From Verrucomicrobiota bacterium (GTDB lineage: Bacteria > Verrucomicrobiota > Verrucomicrobiia > Chthoniobacterales > UBA10450): a stretch of 5,306 nucleotides of DNA. A program made the translations under genes and the position numbers. Position 1 is the first letter of the stretch; each line of letters starts with the position of its first letter. Under the pieces are notes generated by a model that was not told the DNA's origin, did no database searches, and was given only the letters and a program-made list of their open reading frames with translations. The DNA lies in assembly GCA_003221375.1 (NCBI GenBank), contig QHRI01000098.1:1-5306 (forward strand). Reading direction: 5' to 3'. Below, piece after piece: positions 1-4,065 of this stretch.

Positions 1-668
1 GAGGCCTTGAGCGCGCCACCCAGAATTGCAGCCGAATAATCCGATCCGTTTCGGCCCAGCGTTGTCGTTTGTCCGTCGAGAGTAGCCGCAACAAACCCTG
101 TCACCACCGCGATTGGGGCGCGACGATGCAACCGAAATAACTTCGCAAAATACCTCCGGATCGCGCGATTTGTCTGTGGAAACATGACATTGGCGTTCGT
201 AAACTGAGCGTCCGTAACAATAATCTCGCGCGCATCGACAAACTGCGCGGAACGGAATCTCCCAAGGTAGCCGGCGATAATCAGCGCGGATAGTCGTTCC
301 CCGAAACTCGCTGCGAGATCGAGCGCCCGCGGCGGCGCCTGGCCGAGTAATTGCACTCCGTGGAGCGCATCGTGCAAATCGTTGGAAAGCAACTCTGCCT
401 GCCGGAAAAGATGACCACTGCGCCGCCCTTTCATCAGGAGATCAATCACCGTACGATGTCGATCGACTATTGTTCGCCACGTCTTTTTCCATCGAGCGTC
501 GTTTTCCGCCAAGCGCGCGCACTCGAGCAATTGATTGGTAACACCCTGAAAAGCTGAGACGACTACGACAGTTGTTTCACGAGAAGCTCGTTGCAAAATG
601 ATCTTGCAGGTCTGGCGAATGCAGTCAGCCGTCGCCAGCGACGATCCACCAAATTTCAGGATTCTCAT
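1..668 (-). CDS. thrA: Aspartokinase, probably the N-terminal part of bifunctional aspartokinase/homoserine dehydrogenase (3' end beyond window)
   Basis: The enzyme phosphorylates aspartate with ATP in the cytoplasm, the first step towards threonine, methionine and lysine. I translated 222 complete codons with no stop; the reading frame runs off the left edge of the window. The N-terminus MRILKFGGSSLA is the aspartokinase nucleotide-binding start (KFGGSS at residues 5-10). SFGERLSA (about 121-128) is the conserved aspartate-binding region. GRNGSDYSAAILG (205-217) is the kinase motif in the form typical of ThrA/MetL; monofunctional LysC enzymes usually have GRGGSD. That favours the bifunctional enzyme, but the regulatory ACT and homoserine dehydrogenase domains lie outside the window, so lysC or metL are not excluded. 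The ATG at 668 fits the family start exactly. No clear Shine-Dalgarno precedes it, and a short hairpin (673-687) sits just upstream. The cassette-like DNA ends about 90 bp upstream. Confidence 0.9.
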   Translation of the reverse strand, partial: MRILKFGGSSLATADCIRQTCKIILQRASRETTVVVVSAFQGVTNQLLECARLAENDARWKKTWRTIVDRHRTVIDLLMKGRRSGHLFRQAELLSNDLHDALHGVQLLGQAPPRALDLAASFGERLSALIIAGYLGRFRSAQFVDAREIIVTDAQFTNANVMFPQTNRAIRRYFAKLFRLHRRAPIAVVTGFVAATLDGQTTTLGRNGSDYSAAILGGALKA

Positions 669-672
669 GCAG

Positions 673-687
673 CCGGCGCTTTGCCGG
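673..687 (-). promoter_or_regulatory. Small hairpin just upstream of the aspartokinase start codon
   Basis: CCGGC and GCCGG flank a 5-nt loop, giving a 5-bp GC-only stem that ends 4 nt before the ATG at 668. It occupies the place where a ribosome binding site would be, and no Shine-Dalgarno is visible. It could modulate translation, but a stem this short can also occur by chance. Confidence 0.25.
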
Positions 688-754
688 AAGACACGATATG
701 CAAGATTCAGGTCAACGCGATCTATTCAATCGCATGATCGAACATCGCTTCTTG

Positions 755-806
755 GTTAGCGCAATCCCCCTAACAGTTTTTTCCACCGCGTCCATTGGTT
801 AGGGCT
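755..806 (-). other. Truncated or degenerate attC-like recombination site at the end of the second cassette-like unit
   Basis: Read on the minus strand, AGCCCTAAC (806-798) fits the attC R'' box (RYYYAAC). It is the exact reverse complement of the 9-mer that opens this unit at 1200-1192. After a 23-nt interval comes GTTAGGGGG (774-766), which can serve as an R'-like box; CCCTAAC and GTTAGGG pair over 7 bp. A third half-site, GCGCTAAC, follows at 762-755. The interval lacks the L''/L' complementarity and central region of a full attC (usually about 57-141 bp), so I read it as shortened or decayed. The stop codon of the 799-1188 gene lies inside the R'' box. Confidence 0.55.
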
Positions 807-1199
807 CGCACTTAAATTCTCTGAACAGCCCGACATATTCGTACTGATTGATAAGCTGGATTTCTTCGATGCAACCAAGCCTTCCTGCGTGAGTGAGCTT
901 TCGGTAAGTCCCTGATAAATTTTCGAACTCCTCGTCCAATTCAGGTGAAACCTTAAAACGAGCGGATGCACTTCCAGAGCTTAGAGTAATATCCAGCTCA
1001 TATTTGACGCCTTTATCATCGAGACCCAAAAGGGTGCCTTTTAAATGTGCGCCGCTGCGTGTTAATGAACCCTCTGCTTGATGGGTATGCCACGCATAAT
1101 CACTCGTAACCCAAATCAGCTTCCAGTCTTCGGCCCTTAAAGAGCCAGCAAAGAACAATACCAACAAGAAGCTGCATAATTGTTTCATGAAAGCCCTAA
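774..1199 (-). mobile_element. Integron-cassette-like unit 2 (one secreted protein gene plus degenerate attC)
   Basis: The unit starts at the presumed recombination point G|TTAGGGCT (1200/1199) and ends at the GTTAG box near 774, about 426 bp. A single ORF fills it in the cassette orientation. The ATG lies 5 nt after the GTTAGGGC box and the stop is inside the closing R'' box, a compact arrangement typical of gene cassettes. Opening GTTAGGGCT and closing AGCCCTAAC are perfect 9-nt complements, as required if the circular cassette once carried one attC. No integrase gene is in the window, so at best this belongs to a cluster of attC sites lacking an integrase (CALIN). The exact 3' limit is uncertain. 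Confidence 0.6.
799..1188 (-). CDS. Small secreted protein of unknown function carried by a cassette-like unit
   Basis: I do not recognise a family. The product has 129 residues. It starts with a classical signal peptide, MKQLCSFLLVLFFAGSLRA, with likely cleavage after residue 19 (before EDW), so the mature protein of about 110 residues is probably periplasmic or extracellular. The mature part alternates short hydrophobic and charged stretches with glycines (EGSLTRSGAHLKGTLLG, KYELDITLSSGSASARF), which suggests a small all-beta fold. C106 and C127 could form a disulphide. The start at 1188 is chosen because it gives the signal peptide; the same frame is open further upstream to 1416, but that part crosses the attC site and reads as non-protein sequence. 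AGGG in the opening box GTTAGGGC, 5 nt before the ATG, may act as Shine-Dalgarno. The TAA stop is part of the R'' box. Confidence 0.75.
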   Translation of the reverse strand: MKQLCSFLLVLFFAGSLRAEDWKLIWVTSDYAWHTHQAEGSLTRSGAHLKGTLLGLDDKGVKYELDITLSSGSASARFKVSPELDEEFENLSGTYRKLTHAGRLGCIEEIQLINQYEYVGLFREFKCEP

Positions 1200-1264
1200 C
1201 GAGATGGAGCTGGGCCACCGCCGGCGGCGAATTTCGGAGTTGGTTCCAGCGACTGGTTAGACCT
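1192..1264 (-). repeat. attC-like (59-base-element-type) recombination site
   Basis: In the gene orientation the site opens with R'' AGGTCTAAC (1264-1256) and closes with R' GTTAGGGCT (1200-1192), 73 bp in all. CTAAC pairs with GTTAG. A GCTGG box next to R'' pairs with a CCAGC box near R', in the positions of L'' and L'. The centre contains CGAA/TTCG and the perfect palindrome CCGCCGGCGG, as expected of a variable stem-loop region. The R'' 9-mer matches the start of its own unit (GTTAGACCT, 1524-1516) by exact reverse complementarity, whereas R' belongs to the next unit. One frame through the site encodes NQSLEPTPKFAAGGGPAPSR and then a TAG in the GTTAG box; this tail should not be taken as protein. 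Confidence 0.75.
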
Positions 1265-1523
1265 TGTCGCGTGCATTGGTCGCAGATGTCTCGGCGACTG
1301 CTTGAAGCACGAGCGATTGCGAACGCGGTGACGCGTTCCCCATGCTCGACATGAAATGGAAGTGATTTGCAGGGATCTGAAGCTCGGTATCGGAAAGAGA
1401 TGCAAGGCGCGAACAAATCGAGGCGATAAACGCGAAGTCTTCTGGATGGCTGCTATGACGATTTCGCCACCCTCGACCATGGCAAGAATGGAGTTTTTCA
1501 AAATGCGTAGCGTTTAGGTCTAA
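1200..1523 (-). mobile_element. Integron-cassette-like unit 1
   Basis: The unit is about 324 bp, from G|TTAGACCT (1524/1523) to the crossover G of the attC-like site at 1200. Its first nine bases and its R'' box are perfect reverse complements, and they differ from those of the neighbouring unit at the same positions. The sequence between boundary and attC (1265-1515) has no convincing gene with a start codon. The unit may be a decayed or non-coding cassette. It begins 33 bp after the stop of the dienelactone hydrolase gene. Confidence 0.6.
1257..1523 (-). pseudogene. Open frame without a start codon inside cassette-like unit 1
   Basis: This frame is open for 88 codons, from the first base of the unit to a TAA inside the R'' box, the same stop placement as the gene in unit 2. 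The second half (about FAFIASICSRLASLSDTELQ through AVAETSATNARDKV) has a composition that could be protein. No ATG, GTG or TTG occurs near the beginning; the first ATG is deep in the frame. An alternative frame with a TTG at 1501 is arginine- and serine-rich and runs across the attC site. I cannot tell a decayed cassette gene from chance openness. No family is recognised. Confidence 0.3.
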
Positions 1524-1528
1524 CGAGA

Positions 1529-1553
1529 ATTAGACCTGAACTTCAAGTCTAAT
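1529..1553 (-). terminator. Strong hairpin just after the dienelactone hydrolase gene; terminator or attC remnant
   Basis: ATTAGACTTGAA and TTCAGGTCTAAT are complementary over 12 bp (one G-T pair) around a single central base, starting 4 nt after the stop codon at 1558. No T-tract follows, so intrinsic termination is unproven. The arms contain TTAGAC/GTCTAA, the same motif as the adjoining cassette boundary GTTAGACC. It may therefore be what is left of the attC site preceding unit 1. The outer part also allows an alternative 8-bp stem, AGGTCTAA with TTAGACCT (1537-1516). Confidence 0.45.
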
Positions 1554-1557
1554 CCAG

Positions 1558-2352
1558 TCACAGCTGTTTCAGCACCGTTTTCCACCGTGCCCACGCTTCA
1601 TCGCGCGCTTTCTTGTCGCCTTCGCGAACTGCGGGATTGGATGGCTCGCCTAAACGCATGAAACCGTGACCCGCACCTTTGTAAATCACTGGCTCGTATT
1701 TTTTGCCGGCGGCTTTCATCAGCTCTTCGGCTTTCGGAATCGTCGCGTTCACGCGCTCGTCGTTCTCGCCGTAAAAGCCGTAAACGGGACAGGGAATATT
1801 CGTGACCTTTGACGCTTCGTCGGGCGCGTTACCGTAGAACGAGTAGACGGCCTTTAGTTTTGGATTCTCATTCGCGTACCCAAACGCCACTCCCCCACCC
1901 CAGCAAAATCCGCAGATCGCGAGCGTGCCGTTGCATGATGGAATTTTCGTTAACGCATAATCTGCGGTTGCATCGAGATCGGCTTTCACCTGTTCTTTCG
2001 ATAACGCAGAAATCGCTTTACGCGCACCATCAACGTCTTCGAATTTTTGACCGGTGAGCAAATCGGGCACAATGGCTATCACACCAGCCTCGGCCACCTC
2101 GTCGCATAAGCTGCGAACCCAGTCGGTCACACCAAAGATTTCATGAACAACAAGGACGGCCGGCGCCTTGTCTTTGCGTTCTGGATACACGATAAACGCC
2201 TTGATTGTTCGCTCGCCCGATTTGATCTCAACCCACTCCCCGTGTCGCGGGGAGTTGTTCAATCGTTCTTTTCCAAAATCCTTTATCACTTCTTGTGCAT
2301 GCATCGCTGGTGCAATCAGAAAAATCGTCAGAGCGAGAGCAATCGGTTTCAT
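1558..2352 (-). CDS. Dienelactone hydrolase family protein with signal peptide (alpha/beta hydrolase)
   Basis: The protein has 264 residues. A signal peptide, MKPIALALTIFLIAPAMHA, with likely cleavage before QEV at about residue 20, points to export to the periplasm. The rest matches the dienelactone hydrolase fold: HEIFG (70-74), the nucleophile motif GFCWGG with C150, D198 in GENDER, and H229 in GAGHGFM. These form the expected Cys-Asp-His triad of this family, where other alpha/beta hydrolases use Ser. Characterised dienelactone hydrolases open the lactone ring in chlorocatechol degradation, but most homologues, especially exported ones, have unknown substrates, so I give no symbol. The ATG at 2352 yields the signal peptide; no Shine-Dalgarno is evident. 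It follows the DoxX gene by 48 bp on the same strand and may be cotranscribed. A hairpin lies directly after the stop. Confidence 0.9.
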   Translation of the reverse strand: MKPIALALTIFLIAPAMHAQEVIKDFGKERLNNSPRHGEWVEIKSGERTIKAFIVYPERKDKAPAVLVVHEIFGVTDWVRSLCDEVAEAGVIAIVPDLLTGQKFEDVDGARKAISALSKEQVKADLDATADYALTKIPSCNGTLAICGFCWGGGVAFGYANENPKLKAVYSFYGNAPDEASKVTNIPCPVYGFYGENDERVNATIPKAEELMKAAGKKYEPVIYKGAGHGFMRLGEPSNPAVREGDKKARDEAWARWKTVLKQL

Positions 2353-2359
2353 AGTACCA

Positions 2360-2400
2360 GGAGATTGCTCGACTCCGCTCGGAATGACAAGTTACGGGTG
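2360..2400. repeat. Probable dispersed repeat between the DoxX and hydrolase genes
   Basis: The spacer contains (minus strand) GTCATTCCGAGCGGAGTCGA followed by GCAATCTCC. I recognise this type of sequence as recurring in intergenic DNA of many bacterial genomes, often misannotated as short peptides containing SARNDK or VIPSGVE-like strings. It fills nearly the whole 48-bp spacer and leaves no room for a separate promoter of the hydrolase gene. That it is repeated is from memory of such sequences; only one copy is in the window. Confidence 0.45.
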
Positions 2401-2847
2401 TTAAGTTGAAACCGCAGGCGCTGGTGCGGCAGATTTCTTCGTAAACAACGTATCGATGCTCCAGCGTCCCGACCCGTAAAAAACCATAAACAAAAACAGC
2501 CAGCAGAGAACAACAGCCAGTTCGCCTTTATTTAGAATTGGAAAAAATTGCTCGGTAGGGGTCGGTGCATGACCGATCGCCTTACCCGCCGCGTGCACCA
2601 TAAAGTAGGCCACCGCCATTTCACCAGCCGAGACAAACGCCGCTAACCGAGTTAGAAAACCAAACGCAATCATGAGACCGCCGACGAGTTCGACGATTCC
2701 TCCCACCAGCATCAAACCTTGGGCGCCGCCGTGCCCACCGCCTGGAAAGCCTAGAAGCTTTTGACCACCGTGACAGGCGAACATGAGTCCAACTATCAGT
2801 CGCATGATGCAATAGACCGGATCCGCAAGTCGATTAAGAGCGTTCAT
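2401..2847 (-). CDS. DoxX family integral membrane protein
   Basis: The product has 148 residues and four predicted hydrophobic segments at about 11-27, 44-64, 67-87 and 108-125. Family signatures are FACHGGQKLLGF (23-34), a glycine-rich ELVGGLMIAFG (53-63), AYFMVHA (80-86), and NKGELAVVLCWLFL (106-119), followed by GSGRWSID. DoxX was named after a subunit of the archaeal thiosulphate:quinone oxidoreductase. Bacterial relatives are small inner-membrane proteins of mostly unknown role, in some species linked to redox or thiol stress. The C-terminus (TKKSAAPAPAVST) is low-complexity and probably cytoplasmic or disordered. The ATG at 2847 places the first helix right after a short polar N-terminus. 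A perfect palindrome sits 3 bp upstream of the start. The gene may form an operon with the downstream hydrolase. Confidence 0.9.
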   Translation of the reverse strand: MNALNRLADPVYCIMRLIVGLMFACHGGQKLLGFPGGGHGGAQGLMLVGGIVELVGGLMIAFGFLTRLAAFVSAGEMAVAYFMVHAAGKAIGHAPTPTEQFFPILNKGELAVVLCWLFLFMVFYGSGRWSIDTLFTKKSAAPAPAVST

Positions 2848-2850
2848 GGC

Positions 2851-2865
2851 CGTTCAGGCTGAACG
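2851..2865. promoter_or_regulatory. Perfect palindrome abutting the DoxX start: possible operator or leader hairpin
   Basis: CGTTCAG and CTGAACG are perfect 7-bp inverted repeats around one central base, ending 3 bp before the ATG at 2847. The size and symmetry fit a dimeric repressor site, and the position would block transcription or translation start. The single-base centre makes it a poor RNA hairpin in its full form. No regulator gene is in the window to assign it to. Confidence 0.35.
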
Positions 2866-2871
2866 ATGCCG

Positions 2872-2933
2872 AGCTTGTCTGTCAAGCTTGTTGCGGCAGC
2901 AATGGATGGAACGCGTTGTCCCCAACGCGTTGG
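2872..2933. repeat. Two further inverted repeats in the ku-DoxX spacer
   Basis: AGCTTG (2872-2877) pairs with CAAGCT (2883-2888) around 5 nt. AACGCGTTG (2910-2918) pairs with CAACGCGTT (2923-2931) around TCCC, a 9-bp stem with a 4-nt loop. The second arm lies within the perfect 12-bp palindrome CCAACGCGTTGG (2922-2933). With the palindrome at 2851-2865, three inverted repeats lie within 83 bp. The 9-bp stem could end ku transcription, but no T-tract follows. The cluster may be one intergenic repeat element. The remaining spacer (2934-3014) shows only 4-bp stems. Confidence 0.4.
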
Positions 2934-3014
2934 CAAAAGAATGCGGCTTCACCGCTTGATATTTGCGCCTTTGGCGACTCCGTTCGCCATCGTCTTCAGG
3001 AGAAGTCGATCCAC

Positions 3015-3857
3015 CTACGCCGCCTTCTTTGCAGGATGTTTCTGTTTTCTTCGTGACTTGGCAGTCGTTTTTCTCTTGGACCCAGTTTGGTCCAGGCTCT
3101 TCTGCAACACGGAAACCAAATCGATTACCTTGGTCGGCTTCGGCGCTTTCTTTGGCTTTTCCTTAATTTCTTTCCCACCGGCTTCCACTTTCTCTTCAAT
3201 TACGTCCATGAGCGCTTCGCGATATTCGTCCTTATACTTTTCTGGGTCCCACTTCGAGCTCATGCTGTCGATCAACGATTTGGCCATGTTCATCTCGCGT
3301 TTGCCGACTTCGGTTTTTTTTGGGACGTGCAATTTTCCCGGGTCCGCGAGTTCATCGGCAAAATGCATTAGCTCCAGAACCAGCGCGCCATCTTCCGGTT
3401 TTACACCAGCGAGATATTGGCGCGTCTTGATCACCACTTTTGCGATACCAACCTTGTTGCTCTCCTTTAGCGCATCACGCAAAAGCACATAGGCTTTGTC
3501 GCCTCCTTTTTGCGGCTCCAGATAGTAAGGCTTATAAAAAAACATTGGATCGATCTGTTCCTGATCGACGAAGTCCTGGATATCGACTGTCTGTGTCGCT
3601 TCCAGATCAACGCGCTCAAAATCTTCGGCCTTGAGCACAACATATTTCCCTTTCTCATACTCGTAACCTTTGACGATTTGGTCCCAGGAAACCTCCTTGC
3701 CATCTTTTTCGGCTACACGTTTGTAATTTACCGGGCTCAAATCGCTTTTGCGCAACAAGCGAAACCTGAGTTCTTCCCGTCGCGTTGCGGGATAAAGAGC
3801 GATCGGAATGTTAACCAAGCCGAAGCTGATGCTGCCTTTCCATATCGCGCGTGCCAT
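3015..3857 (-). CDS. ku: Bacterial Ku, DNA-end-binding protein of non-homologous end joining
   Basis: Ku forms a homodimeric ring on double-strand DNA ends and recruits the ligase LigD. The product has 280 residues, a normal length. The start RAIWKGSISFGLVNIPIALY (3-22) is the family hallmark. It is followed by the Ku beta-barrel core, including KGYEYEKGKYVVL (63-75), DPMFFYKPYYLEP (103-115) and TRQYLAGVKP (145-154). A LigD-interaction-like segment VIDLVSVLQKSL (244-255) comes next, and a lysine/arginine-rich tail (about 261-280) that in other bacterial Ku proteins aids DNA binding. I chose the ATG at 3857; a TTG two codons upstream (3863) is possible. No Shine-Dalgarno is visible. No ligD lies in the window, so the partner ligase must be encoded elsewhere if the system works. 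The upstream neighbour is the palindromic element 3925-4040. Confidence 0.93.
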   Translation of the reverse strand: MARAIWKGSISFGLVNIPIALYPATRREELRFRLLRKSDLSPVNYKRVAEKDGKEVSWDQIVKGYEYEKGKYVVLKAEDFERVDLEATQTVDIQDFVDQEQIDPMFFYKPYYLEPQKGGDKAYVLLRDALKESNKVGIAKVVIKTRQYLAGVKPEDGALVLELMHFADELADPGKLHVPKKTEVGKREMNMAKSLIDSMSSKWDPEKYKDEYREALMDVIEEKVEAGGKEIKEKPKKAPKPTKVIDLVSVLQKSLDQTGSKRKTTAKSRRKQKHPAKKAA

Positions 3858-3924
3858 ACGCAACTATTTCGCGCCACGAGCCGATTCTGCGCGCGTAAAG
3901 ATGGTCACCGTATCTTGAGCGTTG

Positions 3925-4040
3925 TCATTAACACCTCACTTCAGTGAGGTGAATCCACACATCGGAAGTACCAAAACCGTTTAAACGGTTTTCTTTTCGG
4001 TCTGAGCAGCTTCACCGCGCTGAAGACGCGGTGTTAATGA
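3925..4040. repeat. 116-bp composite palindromic element (BIME- or MITE-like)
   Basis: The element begins with TCATTAACACC (3925-3935) and ends with its reverse complement (4030-4040). Inside each end is a hairpin: left 3932-3951 (9-bp stem, TC loop) and right 4013-4033 (7-bp stem, 7-nt loop). The two hairpins are inverted copies sharing flanks TCATTAACACC and GGTGAA and the core CTTCAG. Their variable stem triplets differ (TCA/TGA against GCG/CGC), yet pairing is kept. Exactly midway lies the perfect palindrome AAAACCGTTTAAACGGTTTT (3973-3992), followed on the plus strand by CTTTTC. The element fills most of the gap between ispH and ku. No transposase is present. It could also serve as a terminator for ispH. 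No convincing target duplication was found. Confidence 0.7.
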
Positions 4041-4065
4041 GAGCAGTGAAAGGCTATGATCAAGG

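Noticed and set aside
669..754. Possible promoter with TTGACC upstream of the aspartokinase gene
   Set aside because: A TTGACC hexamer is present on the minus strand, but no acceptable -10 box at 16-18 bp spacing was found.
1189..1416. Upstream extension of the 129-residue secreted protein to 205 residues
   Set aside because: The extension crosses the attC-like site and would bury the signal peptide in the middle of the protein. The ATG at 1188 is far better.
1196..1501. Minus-strand frame of 101 codons starting at a TTG and ending in SLEPTPKFAAGGGPAPSR
   Set aside because: The composition is rich in arginine and serine, and the last 20 residues are read-through of the attC-like site. It is better explained as chance openness across a recombination site.
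2910..2933. CRISPR-like repetition of AACGCGTT
   Set aside because: There are only two copies, 4-5 bp apart, and they form a hairpin. There is no repeat-spacer periodicity.
2866..3492. Plus-strand open frame of 208 codons
   Set aside because: It lies antisense to ku, whose family match is strong. The plus-strand translation is serine/phenylalanine-rich with no recognisable motif and runs out of the repeat-rich spacer.
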